In this document: positions 22,210-35,637 of the stretch, piece after piece
Position numbering within the stretch: the first letter of the stretch is position 1
How the letters are laid out: each line of letters opens with the position of its first letter
DNA from: Aristolochia californica
Taxonomy: Eukaryota > Streptophyta > Magnoliopsida > Piperales > Aristolochiaceae
Assembly (NCBI GenBank): GCA_029961685.1
Contig: JARWKL010000007.1
Span: 13,897,013 to 13,961,012 of the forward strand
Direction of reading: 5' to 3'
DNA: 64,000 bases
Notes under the pieces: model-generated
Database searches by the model: none
Seen by the model: only the letters and a program-made list of their open reading frames with translations
What the model was told of the DNA's origin: nothing
Position numbers and translations under genes: made by a program

Positions 22210-24231
22210 CCAAAGAGTGTCTATAATTTTTAGGGATTTTAAGCACCTTTTCGTTTTTATATCTCAGGTTTGCAATCGTCGAGAAAAATGGGTTGCGGAG
22301 GATTTTTAACTGAGTGTTAAATAGCTATCCATAAGTCATTTCCTACAAAAATATAGCCCATTACGCATGATAAGTCACATTACAATCATCTATGATTAAT
22401 TATGTCAGCTTTTTGCAAATGGGCAAAATAATGGCATGTTAGACTCGGGTAAATATCCCACCGCAAGTTCACTTGAGAATTTAATGCGCGTTTGTTATTC
22501 TCTTTAAAAGATTTGTATCCATAGCTCATTTGCTTCTTTAACATGTTACAAACGTGCTTATCCATTTTTAAAACATGTGTGGAAGAAATCTCTTTCTTGC
22601 AAAATTCCAAGCTATTAGGATTAAGCTAGTGGAATTTCCCAAAATTGGATAACAAAACTTTTGTGTTCATTTGTATTGGGTGAATAAATTTTCTTTATTT
22701 ATATTCGTTATTGTTTTAAATTTTTTCCATACATCAACTATAAAATTTTTATTTTGTTGTAAACTTTTTGCCTTGTTTGTTTTCGGGATGATGGGAGAGC
22801 AAAAGTTAAAGTTTTGATTTAAGAAAAAAGTGTACATCTAAAATGGAAAAGCACAATGCACAATTGTAGGGAGAGATAATTCCAATGAGTGTCTGTAATT
22901 TTTAGGGATTGAAAGCTCTTTTTAGTTTTTATATCTCAGGTTGGGCAATCGTCGGGAAAAATTGGTGGTAGAGGATTTTTAACTGAGTGTTGAATTGCAA
23001 TCCATAAGTCATTTCAAACAAAAATATAGCCCGTTACGCATGATAAATCACTATACAATCATCTATGATTGTTAGATCAAATTTTTGAAAATGGGCAAAA
23101 TAATGACTTGTTAGACTCGGGTAAATATCCCACCGCACGTTAACTTGAGAATTTAATGAGCGTTTGTTATTCTCTTTGAAAGCTTTGAATCCATAGGTCA
23201 TTTGAATCATTAACATGTTTCCAGCATGCATATCCATTTTTGAAACATGTGTAGAAAAAATCTCCTTCATGTAAAATTCCAAGCTTAATAGCTTTGGACT
23301 AATGGAATTTCCGAAACTTGGATAACAAAACTTTTGTGTTCATTTGTGGTGTGTGAATAGATATTTTTTATTTACATTAGTTATTATTTTAAATATTTTC
23401 CAAACATAAACTATTAAAAATTATATTTTGTTGTGATCTTTTTTGCCTTTTTTGTTTACGGGATGAAGGGGGGAGCGAAAACTCCAACTTCTGATTTAAG
23501 AAAAAACTGTACATCTAAAATGGAAATGCACAATGCACAAATGTAGAGAGAGATATTTCCAAAGAGTGTCTGTAGGTTTTAGGTATCGTATGCACTCTTT
23601 CGTTTCTATATCTAAGGTTTTGCAATTGTCGGGAAACAGGGGAGGCGTGCGATTTTTAACTGAGTGTTGACTTCAAATCAATAAGTCATTTCTTACCAAA
23701 ATATAGCCCGTTACGCATGACAAATCACTTTACAATCACCTATGATTGTTAGCTCAACTTTTTGAATATGGGCAAAATAATGGCTTGTTTGACTCGGGCA
23801 AATATCCGACCGCATGTTCACTTGAGAATTTAATGAGCGTTTGTTATTCTCTTTAAAAGCTTTAGATCCATAGGTCATTTGAATCTTTAACATGTGTCTG
23901 GCTTGCATATCCATTTTTAAAACATGTGTAGTAAAAATCTCCTTCATGTAAAATTCCAAGGTATTAGTTTTGGACTAGTGGAATTTCCCAAACTTGGATA
24001 ACAAAACTTTTGTGTTCATTTGCGGTGTGTGAATAAATTTTCTTCGTTTACTATTTTTATTGTTTTAAACTTTTTCCATACATCAACTATGAAATTTTCA
24101 TTCTGCTGTGATCTATTTGCCATTTTTGTTTACGGGATGAAGGGAGAGCGAAAACTCAAAGTTTTGATTTAAGAAAATTGTGTACATCTAAAATGGAAAT
24201 GCACAATGCACATATGTAGAGAGAGATAATT
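22210..24231 (+). repeat. HOR trimer A-B-C
   Basis: A 22210-22881, B 22882-23558 (677 bp), C 23559-24231. The A monomer has GTGTTAAATAGCTATCC in place of GTGTTGAATTGCAATCC, a private state shared only with the next A. The C at 23559 and the C at 21537 share GAAAATTGTGTAC. Confidence 0.88.
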
Positions 24232-26253
24232 CCAAAGAGTGTCTGCAATTTTTAGGGATTTTAAGCACCTTTTCGTTTTTATATCTCAGGTTTTGCAATC
24301 GTCGGGAAAAATGGGTTGCGGAGGATTTTTAACTGAGTGTTAAATAGCTATCTATAAGTCATTTCATACAAAAATATTGCCCGTTACGCATGATAAATCA
24401 CATTACAATCATCTATGATTAATTATGTCAGCTTTTTGCAAATGGGTAAAATAATGGCATGTTTGACTCGGGTAAATATCCCACCGCAAGTTCACTTGAC
24501 AAATTAATGAGCGTTTGTTATTCTCTTTAAAAGCTTTGCATCCATAGCTCATTTGCATCTTTAACATGTTTCAAACATGCATATCCATTTTTAAAACATG
24601 TGTGGAAGAAATCTCTTTCTTGCAAAATTCCAAGCTGTTAGGGTTTAAGGTAGTGGAATTTCCCAAAACTAGATATCAAAACTTTTGCGTTCATTTGTAT
24701 TGGGTGAATAAATATTCTTTATTTATATTCGTTATTGTTTTAAATTTTTTCCATCCATCAAATATAAAATTTTCATTTTCTTGTTTGCTTTTTGCCCTGT
24801 TTGTTTTCGGGATGAAGGGAGAGCGAAAAGTCAAAGTTTTGATTTAAGAAAAAAGTGTACAACTAAAATGGAAAAGCACAATGTACAATTGTAGGGAGAG
24901 ATAATTCCAAAGAGTGTATGTAATTTTTAGGGATTGTAAGCTCTTTTTAATTTTTATATCTCAGGTTTTGCAATCGTCGGGAAAAATTGGTGGCAGAGGA
25001 TTTTTAACTGAGTGTTGGATTGCAATCCATAAGTCATTTAATACAAAAATATAGCCCGTTACTCATGATAAATCACTTTACAATCATCTACGATTGTTAC
25101 ATCAAATTTTTGAAAATGGGCAAAATAATGACTTGTTAGACTCGAGTAAATATCCCACCGCACGTTCACTTGAGAATTTAATGAGCGTTTGTTATTCTCT
25201 TTAAAAGCTTTGGATCCATAGGTCATTTGAATCTTTAACATGTTTCAAACATGCATATCCATTTTTAATACATGTGTAGAAAAAATCTCCTTCATGTAAA
25301 ATTCCAAGCTTAATAGGGTGGGACTAATGGAATTTCCCAAACTTGGATAACAAAACTTTTGTGTTCATTTGTGGTGTGTGAATAGATATTTTTTATTTAC
25401 ATTAGTTATTATTTTAAATATTTTCCACACATCAACTATAAAACTTTTATTTTGTTGTGATCTTTTTTGCCTTTTGTTTACGGGATGAAGGGGGAGCGAA
25501 AACTCAAAGTTCTTACTTAAGAAAAAAGTGTACATCTAAAATGGAAATGCACAATGTACAAATATAGAGAGAGATATTTCCAAAGAGTATTTGTATATTT
25601 TAGGGATCGTATGCACTTTTTCGTTTTTATATCTAAGGTTTTGCAATCATCGGGAAACGGGGGAGGCGGGCGATTTTTACAGAGTGTTGACTTAAAATCC
25701 AAAAGTCATTTCTTAAAAAAATATAGCCCGTTACGCATGACAAATCACTTTACAATACTCTATGATTGTTAGCACAACGTTTTTAATATGGGCAAAATAA
25801 TGGCTTGTTTGACTCGGGCAAATATCCCACTGCACGTTCACTTGAGAATTTATTGAGCGTTTGTTATTCTCTTTGAAAGCTTTGGATCCATAGGGCATTT
25901 GAATCTTTAACATGTTTCTGGCATGCATATCCATTTTTAAAACATGTGTAGAAAAAATCTCCTTCAAGTAAAATTCCAAGATATTAATTTTGGACTAGTG
26001 GAATTTCCCAAACTTGGATAACAAAACTTTTGTGTTCATTTGTGGTGTGTGAATAAATTTTCTTCTTTCACTTTTTTTATTGTTTTAATCTTTTTCCGTA
26101 CATCAACTACGGAATTTTCATTTTGCTGTGTTCTATTTGCCTTTTCTGTTTACGGGGATGAAGGGAGAGAGAAAAGCACAAAGTTTTGATTTAAGAAAAA
26201 TGTATACATCTAAAATGGAAATGCACAATGCACATATGTAGAGAGAGATAATT
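24232..26253 (+). repeat. HOR trimer A-B-C, sister of the preceding unit
   Basis: A 24232-24906 (shares GTGTTAAATAGCTATC), B 24907-25579, C 25580-26253. Total 2022 bp. No rearrangement seen. Confidence 0.88.
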
Positions 26254-28211
26254 CCAAAGAGTGTCTACAATTTTTAAAGATTGTAAGCACCTTTTCATTT
26301 TTATATCTCATTTTTAACTGAGTGTTGAATTGCAATCCAGAAGTCATTTCATACAAAAATATAGCCCGTTACGCATGATAAATCACAATATAATCATCTA
26401 TGATTAATTATGTCAGGTTTTTGCAAATCGACAAAATAAAGGCATGTTTGACTCGGCTAAATATCCCAACGCAAGTTCACTTGAGAATTTAATGAGCGTT
26501 TGTTATTCTCTTTATAACCTTTGCATCCATAGCTCATTTTCATCTTTAACATGTTTCAAACATGCATATCCATTTTTAAAACATGTGTGGACGAAATCTC
26601 TTTCTTGCAAAATTCCAAGCTATTAGGGTTAAACAAGTGTAATTTCCCAAAATAGGATAACAAAACTTTTGTGTTCATTTGTATTGGGTGAATAAATTTT
26701 CTTTATTTATATTCGTTATTGTTTTAAATTTTTTCCATACATCAACTATAAAATTTTCATTTTGTTGTATGCTTTTTGCCTCGTTTGTTTTCGGGATGAA
26801 GTGAGAGCGAAAAGTCAAAGTTTTGCTTTAAGAAAAAAGTGTACGTCTAAAATGGAAAAGCACAATGCACAATTGTAGGGAGAGATAATTCCAAAGAGTG
26901 TATGTAATTTTAAGGGATTGTAAGCTCTTTTTAGTTTTTATATCTCAGGTTTTGCAATCGTCGGGAAAAATTGGTGGCAGAGGATTTTTAACTGAGTGTT
27001 GAATTGCAATCCATAAGTCATTTCATACAAAAATTATAGACCGTTACGCATGATAAATCACTTTACAATCATCTATGATTGTTAGATCAAATTTTTGAAA
27101 ATGGACAAAATAATGACTTGTTAGACTCGGGTAACCGCACGTTCACTTGAGAATTTAAGGAGCGTTTGTTATTCTCTTTAAAAGCTTTGGATCCATAGGT
27201 CATTTGAATCTTTAACATGTTTCAAAATTCTGTAGAAAAAATCTCCTTCATGTAAAATTCCAAGCTTAATAGGGTTGGACTAATGGAATTTCCCAAACTT
27301 GGATAACAAAACTTTTGTGTTCATTTGTGGTGTATGAATAGATATTTTTTATTTGCATTAGTTATTATTTTAAATATTTTCCACTCATAACCTATAAAAT
27401 TTTTATTTTGTTGTGATCTTTTGTGCCTTTTTTGTTTACGAGATGAAGGAGGAACGAAAACTCAAAGTTCTGATTTAAGAAAAAAGTGTACATCTAAAAT
27501 GGAAATGCACAATGCAAAAATGTAGAGAAAGATATTTCCAAAGAGTGTCTGTATGTTTTAGGGATCGTATGCACTTTTTCGTTTTTATATCTAAGGTTTT
27601 GCAATCGTCGGGAAACGGGGGAGGCGGGCGATTTTTAACTGAGTGATGACTTCAAATCCTAAGCAATTTATTACCAAAATATAGCCCGTTACACATGACA
27701 AATCACTTTACAATCATCTATGATTGTTAGCTCAACTTTTTGAATATGGGCTAAATAATGGCTTGTTTGACTAGGGCAAATATCCCAATCGCACGTTCAC
27801 TTGAGAATTTAAAGAGCGTTTGTTATTCTCTTTAAAAGCTTTGGATCCATAGGTCATTTGAATCTTTAACATGTTTCTGGCATGCATATCCATTTTTAAA
27901 ACATGTATAGAAAAAATCTCCTTCATGTAAAATTCCAAGATATTAGTTTTGGACTAGTGGAATTTCCCAAACATGGATAACAAAACTTTTGCGTTCACTT
28001 GTGGTGTGGGAATAAATTTTCTTTATTTAATTTTTTTATTGTTTTAAACTTTTTCCGTACATCAACTATGAAATTTTCAATTTGCTATGATCTATTTGCC
28101 TTTTTTGTTTACGGGATGAAGGGAGAGCGAAAAACTCGAAGTTTTGATTTAAGAAAAATGTGTACATCTAAAACAGAAATTCACATTGCACATATGTAGA
28201 GAGAGATAATT
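26254..28211 (+). repeat. HOR trimer A-B-C with three small deletions
   Basis: A 26254-26890 (637 bp), B 26891-27537 (647 bp), C 27538-28211. In A, TTATATCTCA is joined directly to TTTTTAACTG at 26310/26311, removing about 37 bp including the block that distinguishes A, B and C. In B, 8 bp are lost at about 27134 (GGGTAA joined to CCGCAC). About 20 bp are lost at about 27225 (TTTCAAAATTCTGTAG), removing the GCATGCATATCC segment. Confidence 0.85.
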
Positions 28212-30230
28212 CCAAAGAGTGTCTGTAATTTTTAGGGATTGTAAGCACCTTTTCATTTTTATATCTCAGGTTTTGCAATCGTCGGGAAAAATGGGTTGCA
28301 GAGGATTTTTAACTGAGTGTTGAGTTGCAATCCATAAGTCATTTCATACAAAAATGAAGACCGTTATCCATGATAAATCAGATTACAATCATCTATGATT
28401 AATTATGTCAGGTTTTGGCAAATGGGCAAAATAATGCCATGTTTGACTTGGGTAAATATCCCACCGCAAGTTCACTTGAGAATTTAATGAGCGTTTGTTA
28501 TTCTCTTTAAAATATTTGCATCCATTGCTCATTTGCATCTTTAACATGTTTCAAACATGCATATCCATTTTTAAAACATGTGTGGACGAAATATCTTTCT
28601 TGCAAAATTCCAAGCTATTAGGGTTAAACTAGTGGAATTTCCCAAAATTGGATAAAAAAACTTTTGTGTTCATTTGTGTTGGGTGAATAAATTTTCTTTA
28701 TTTATAATTGTTATTGTTTTAAATTTTTTCCATACATCACCTATAAAATTTTCATTTTGTTGAAAGCTTTTTGCCTTGTTTGTTTTTGGGATGAAGGGAG
28801 AGCGAAAAGTCAAAGTTTTGATTTAAGATAAAAGTGTACATCTAAAATGGAAAAGCACAATGCACAATTATAGGGAGAGATAATTCAAAAGAGTGTCTGA
28901 AATTTTTAGGGATTATAAGCTCTTTTTTGTTTTTATATCTCAGGTGTTGCAATCGTCGGGAAAAATTGGTGGCAGAGGATTTTTAAGTGAGTGTTGAATT
29001 GCAATCCATAAGTCATTTCATACAAAAATATAGCCCGTTACACATGATAAATCACTTTACAATCATCTATGATTGTTAGATCAAATTTTTGAAAATGGGC
29101 AAAATAATGACTTGTTAGACTCGGGTAAATATACCACCGCAGGTTCACTTGAGAATTTAATGAGTGTTTGTTATTCTCTTTAAAAACTTTGGATCCATAG
29201 GTCATTTGAATCTTTAAAATGATTCAAGCATGCATATCCATTTTTAAAACATGTGTAGAAAAAATCTCCTTCATGTAAAATTCCAAGCTTAATAGGGTTG
29301 GACTAATGGAATTTCCCAAACTTGGATAACAAAACTTTTCTGTTCATTTGTGGTGTGTGAATAGATATTTTTTATTTACATTAGTTATAATTTTAAATAT
29401 TTTCCACACATCAACTATAAAATTTTTATTTTGTTGTGATCTTTTTTACCTTTTTTGTTTACGGGATGAAGGGGGAGCGAAAACTCAAAGTTCTGATTTA
29501 AGAAAAAAGTGTACATCTAAAATGGAAATGCACAATGCATAAATGTAGAGAGATATATTTCCAAAGAGTGTCTGTATGATTTAGGAATCGTATGCACTTT
29601 TTTTTAAATCTAAGGTTTTGCAATCGTCGGGAAACGGGGGAGGCGGGCGATTTTTAACTGAGTATTGACTTCAAATCCATAAGTCATTTCTTACAAAAAT
29701 ATAGCCCGTTATGCATGACAAATCACTTTACAATCACCTATGATTGTTAGCTCAACTCTTTGAATATGGGCAAAATAATGGCTTGTTTGACTCGGGCAAA
29801 TATCCCACCGCACGTTCACTTGAGAATTTAGTGAGCGTTTTTTACTCTCTTTAAAAGCTTTGGATGCATAGGTCATTTGAATCTTTAACATGTTTCTGGC
29901 ATGCATATCCATTTTTAAAACATGTGTAGAAAAAATCTCCTTCATGTAAAATTCTAAGATATTAGTTTTGGACTAGTGGAATTTTCCAAACTTGGATAAC
30001 AAAACTTTTGTGTTCATTTGTGGTGTGTGAATAAATTTTCTCCGTTTAATTTTTTTCTTGTTTTTAACTTTTTCCGTACATCAACTATGAAATTTTCATT
30101 TTGCTGTGATCTATTTGCCTTTTATTTTTACGGGATGAAGGGAGAGTGAAAAACTCGAAGTTTTGATTGAAGAAAAATGTGGACATCTAAAACGGAAATG
30201 CACAATGCACATATGTAGAGAGAGATAATT
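28212..30230 (+). repeat. HOR trimer A-B-C
   Basis: A 28212-28885, B 28886-29560, C 29561-30230. The C is 670 bp because the CGTTTTTATATC stretch is shortened to TTTTTTTTAAATC. The B start has CAAAAGAG instead of CCAAAGAG. Confidence 0.87.
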
Positions 30231-32255
30231 CCAAAGAGTGTCTGTAATTTTTCGGGATTGTAAGCACCTTCTCGTTTTTATATCTCAGGTTTTGCTATCG
30301 TCGGGAAAAATGGGTTGCGGAGGATGTTTAACTGAGTGTTGAATTGCAATCCATAAGTCATTTCATGCAAAACTATAGCCTGTTACACATGATAAATCAC
30401 ATTACAATCATCTATGAATAATTATGTCAGATTTTTGCAAATGGGCAAAATAATGGCATATTCTACTCGGGTAAATATCCCACCGCAAGTTCACTTGAGA
30501 ATTTAATGAGCGTTTGTTATTATTCTCTTTAAAAGCTTTGCATCCATAGCTCATTTGCATCTTTAACATGTTTCAAACATGCATATCCATTTTTAAAACT
30601 TGTGTGGACGAAATCTCTTTCTTGCAAAATTCCAAGCTATTAGGGTTAAACTAGTGCAATTTCCCAAAATTGGATAACAAAACTTTTGTGTTCAATAGTG
30701 TTGGGTGAATAAATTTTCTTTATTTATATTTGTTATTGTTTTAAATTTTTTCCATACATCAACTATAAAATTTTCATTTTGTTGTAAGCTTTTTGCCTTG
30801 TTTGTTTTCGGGATGAAGGGAGAGTGAAAAGTAAGTGTTTTGATTTAAGAAAAAAGTGTACATCTAAAGTGGAAAAGCACAATGCAAATTTGTAGGTAGA
30901 GATAATTCCAAAGAGTGTCTGTTATTTTTAGGGATTGTAAGCTCTTTTTTAGTTTTTATATCTCAGGTTTTGCAATCGTCGAGAAAAATTGGTGGCAGAG
31001 GATTTTTAACTGAATGTCGTATTGCAATCCCTAAGTCATTTCATACAAAAATATAGCCCGTTACGCATGATAAATCACTTTACAATCATCTATGATTGTT
31101 AGATCAAATTTTTGAAAATGGGCAAAATAATGACTTGTTAGACTCGGGTAAATATCCCACCGCACGTTCACTTGAGAATTTAATGAGCGTCTGTTATTCT
31201 CTTTAAAAGCTTTGGATCCAAAGGTCTTTTGAATCTTTAACATGTTTCAAACTTGCATATCCATTTTTAAAACATGTGTAGAAAAAATCTCCTTCATGTA
31301 AAATTCCAAGCTTAATAGGGTTGGACTAATGGAATTTCCCAAACTTGGATAACAAAACTTTTGTGTTCTTTTGTGGTGAGTGGATAGATATTTTTAATTT
31401 ACGTTAGTTATTATTTTAAGTATTTTCCACACATCAACTATAAAATTTTTATTTTGTTGTGATCTTTTTTGCCTTTTTTGTTTACGGGACGTAGGGGGAG
31501 CGAAAACTCAAAGTTCTGATTTAAGAAAAAAGTGTACATCTAAAATGGAAATGCACAATGCACAAATGTAGAGAGAGATATTTCCAAAGAGTGTCTGTAT
31601 GTTTTAGGGATCGTATGCACTTTTTCGTTTTTATATCTAAGGTTTTGCAATCGTCGGGAAACAGGGGAGGCATGCGATTTTTAACAGAGTGTTGACTTCA
31701 AATCCATAAGTCATTTCTTACAAAAATATAGCCGTTACGCATGACAAATCACTTTACAATCATCTATGATTTTTAGCTCAACTTTTTCGATATGGGCAAA
31801 ATAATGGCTTGTTTGACTCAGGCAAATATCCTACCGCACGTTCACTTGAGAATTTAGTGAGCGTTTATTATTCTCTTTAAAAACTTTGGATCCAAAGCTC
31901 ATTTGAATCTTTAACATGTTTCTGGAAAGCATATTCATTTTTAAAACGTGTGTAGAAAAAATCTCCTTCATGTAAAATTTCAAGATATCATTTTTGGACT
32001 AGTGGAATTTCCCAAACTTGGATAACAAATCTTTTGTGTTCATTTGTGGTGTGTGAATAAATTTTCTCCATTTAATTTTTTCTTGTTTTAAACTTTTTCC
32101 GTACATTAACTATGAAATTTTCATTTTGCTGTGATCTATTTGCCTTTTTTGTTTACGGGATGAAGGGAGAGCGAAAAACTCGAAGTTTTGATTTAAGAAA
32201 AATGTGTACATCTACAACGGAAATGCACAATGCACATATGTAGAGAGAGATAATT
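30231..32255 (+). repeat. HOR trimer A-B-C
   Basis: A 30231-30907 (677 bp, with a TATTATTCTC triplet duplication), B 30908-31583, C 31584-32255. The A shares ATGAATAATTATGTCAG and CATGATAAATCACATT with the A at 32256, 2025 bp downstream, again showing copying between adjacent trimers. Confidence 0.87.
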
Positions 32256-34975
32256 CCAAAGAGTATCTGTAATTTTTAGGGATTGCAAGCACCTTTTCGT
32301 TTTTATATCTCAGGTTTTGCAATCGTCAGGAAAAATGGGATGCGGAGGATTTTTAACTGAGTGTTGAATTGCAATCCATAAGTCTTTTCATACAAAAATA
32401 TAGCCCGTTACACATGATAAATCACATTACAATCATCTATGAATAATTATGTCAGATTTTTGCAAATGGGCAAAATAATGGCATGAGACTCGGGTAAATA
32501 TCCCACCGCAAGTTCACTTGAGAATTTAATGAGCGTTTGTTATTCTCTTTAAAAGCTGTCCATCCATATTTCATTTGCATCTTTAACATGTTTCAAACAT
32601 GCATATCTATTTTTAAAACTTCTGTGGACGAAATCTCTTTCTTGCAAAATTCCAAGCTATTAGGGTTAAACTAGTGGAATTTCCCAAAATTGGATAACAA
32701 AACTTTTGTGTTCATTTGTGTTGGGTGAATAAATTTTCTTTATTAATATTTGTTATTGCTTTAAATTTTTTCCATACATCAACTACAAAATTTTCATTTT
32801 GTTGTAAGCTTTTTGCCTTGTTTGTTTTCGGGATGAAGGGAGAGCGAAAAGTCAAAGTCATGATTTAAGAAAAAAGTGTACATCTAAAATGGAAAAGCAC
32901 AATGCACAATTGTAGGTAGAGATAATTCCAAAGAGTGTCTGTAATTTATAGGTATTGTAAGCTTTTTTTTAGGGATTGCAAGGACCTTTTCGTTTTTATA
33001 TCTCAGGTTTTGCAATCGTCGGGGAAAATGGATTGCGGAGGATTTTGAACTGAATGTTGAATTGCAATCCATAAGTCATTTCATACAAAAATATAGCCGT
33101 TACGCATGATAAATCACATTACAATCATCTATGATTAATTATGTCAGCTTTTTGCAAATGGGCAAAATAATGGCATGTTTGACTCGGGTAAATATCCCAT
33201 CGCAAGTTCACTTGAGAATTTAATGAGCGTTTGTTATTCTCTTTAAAAGTTTTGCATCCATCGCTCATTTGCATCTTTAACATGTTTCAAACATGCATAT
33301 CCATTTTTAAAACATGTGTGGACGAAATATCTTTCTTCCAAAATTCCAAGCTATTAGGGTTAAACTAGTGGAATTTCCCAAAATTGGATAACAAAACTTT
33401 TGTCTTCATTTGTGCTGGGTGAATAAATTTTCTTTATTTATATTTTTTATTGTTTTAAATTTTTTCCATACATCAACTATGAAATTTTCATTTTGTTGTA
33501 AGCTTTTTTTTGCCATGTTTGTTTTCGGGATGAAGGGAGAGCGAAAATTCAAAGTTTTGATTTAAGAAAAGAGTGTACATCTAAAATGGAAAAGCACAAT
33601 GCACAATTGTACGGAGAAATAATTCCAAAGAGTGTCTGTAATTTTTAGGGATTGTAAGCTCTTTTTAGTTTTTATATTTCACGTTTCGCAATCGTCCGGA
33701 AAAATTGGTGGCAAAGGATTTTTAACTAAGTGTTGAATTGCAATCCATAAGTCATTTCATACAAAAATATAGCCCGTTACGGATGATAAATCACTTTAAA
33801 ATCATCTATGATTTTTAGATCAAATTTTTGAAAATGGGCAAAATAATGACTTGTTAGACTCGGGTAAATATCCCACCCAACGTTCACTTGAGAATTTAAT
33901 GAGCGTTTGTTATTCTCTTTAAAAGCTTTGGATCCATAGGTCATTTTAATCTTTAACATGTTTCTAGCATGCAGATCCATTTTTAAAACATGTGTAGAAA
34001 AAATCTCCTTCATGTAAAATTCCAAGCATAATAGGATTGGACTAATGGAATTTCCCAAACCTGGATAACAAAACTTTTGTGTTTATTTTTGGTGTGTCGA
34101 TAGATATGTTTTATTTACATTAGTTATTATTTTAAATATTTTCAGCACATCAACTATAAAATTTATATTTTGTTGTGATCTTTTTTGCCTTTTTGGTTTA
34201 CGGGATGAAGGGGGAGCAAAAACTCAAAAGTTCTGATTTAAGAAAAAAGTGTATATCTAAAATTGAAATGAAAATTGCACAAATGTAGAGAGAGATATTT
34301 CCAAAGAGTGTCTGTATGTTTTAGGGATCGTATGCACTTTTTCTTTTTTATATCTAAGGTTTTGCAATCGTCGGGAAACAGGGGAGGCAGGCGATTTTTA
34401 ACTAAGTGTTGACTTCAAATCCGGAAGTCATTTCTTACAAAAATATAGCCCGTTATGCATGACAAATCACTTTACAATCATCTATGATTGTTAGCTCAAC
34501 TTTTTCAATATGGGCAAAATAATGGCTTGTTTGACTGGGGCAAATATCCCACTGCACGTTCACTTAAGAATTTAATGAGCGTTTGTTATTCTCTGTAAAA
34601 GCTTTGGATCCTAAGCTCATTTGAATCTTTAACATGTTTCTGGCATGCATATCCATTTTTAAAACATGTGTAGAAAAAAATCCCCTTCATGTAAAATTCC
34701 AAGAAATTAGTTTAGGACTAGCAGAATTTCCCAAACTTGGATAACAAAACTTTTTTGTTTATTTGTGGTGGGTGAATAAATTTTCTTCATTTACTTTTTT
34801 TATTGTTTTAAACTTTTTCCGTACACCAACTATGAAATTTTCATTTTGCTGTGATCTATTTGCCTTTATTGTTTACGGGATGAAGGGAGAGCGAAAAACT
34901 CGAAGTTTTGATTTAAGAAAAATGTGTACATCTAAAACAGAAATGCACAATGCACATATGTAGAGAAAGATAATT
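32256..34975 (+). repeat. Tetrameric HOR unit: A, B/A hybrid, B, C
   Basis: A 32256-32927, hybrid 32928-33624 (697 bp), B 33625-34300, C 34301-34975. Two A-type bodies stand in succession, making the unit 2720 bp. This repeats the arrangement at 1-2694 but with a different junction. Confidence 0.85.
32928..33624 (+). repeat. B-5'/A hybrid monomer with ~23-bp insertion
   Basis: It opens as B up to GGTATTGTAAGCTTTTTTTT. It then restarts at the corresponding earlier position with AGGGATTGCAAGGACC, an A state, so about 23 bp of monomer start are present twice (around 32945-32990). The rest is type A and is followed correctly by B. The offset shows that this exchange was slightly misaligned, unlike the other hybrids. 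Confidence 0.8.
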
Positions 34976-35637
34976 CCAAAGAGTGTCTGTAATTTTTAGG
35001 GATTGTAAGCACCTTTCCGTTTTTATATCTCAAGTTTTGCAATCGTCGGCAAAAATGGGTAGCGGAGGATTCTTAACTGAGTGTTGAATTGCAATCCATA
35101 AGTCATTTCATACAAAAATATTGCCCGTTACGCATGATAAATCACATTACAATCATCTATGATTATTTATGTCAGCTTTTTGCAAATGGGCAAAATAATG
35201 GCATGTTTGACTCGGGTAAATATCCCACCGCAAGTTCACTTGAGAATTTAATGAGCGTTTGTTATTCTCTTTAAAAGCTTTGCATCCATAGCTCATTTGC
35301 ATCTTTAACATGTTTCAAACATGCATGTCCATTTCAAAAACATCCCCTCCATGTAAAATTCCAAGATATTAGTTTTGGACTAGAGGAATTTCCCAAACTT
35401 GGATAACAAAACTTTTGTGTTCATTTGTGGTGTGTGAATAAATTTTCTTCATTTACTTTTTTTATTGTTTTAATCTTTTTCCGTACATCAACTATGAAAT
35501 TTTCATTTTGCTGTGATCTATTTGCCTTTTTGGTTTACGGCAAGAAGGGAGAGCGAAAAACTCGAAGTTTTGATTTAAGAAAAATGTGTACATCTAAAGC
35601 GGAAATGCACAATGCACATATGTAGAGAGAGATAATT
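34976..35637 (+). repeat. A/C hybrid monomer with small deletion
   Basis: Type A to about 35340 (ATTATTTATGTCAGC, GCATCCATAGCTC, TTTCAAACATGC). It then switches at CATCCCCTCCATG to type C (GATATTAGTTTTGGAC, ACTATGAAATTTTC, ACATATGTAG). About 12 bp are missing at the junction (662 bp total). The following monomer is A, as a C tail requires. B is skipped. Confidence 0.85.
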
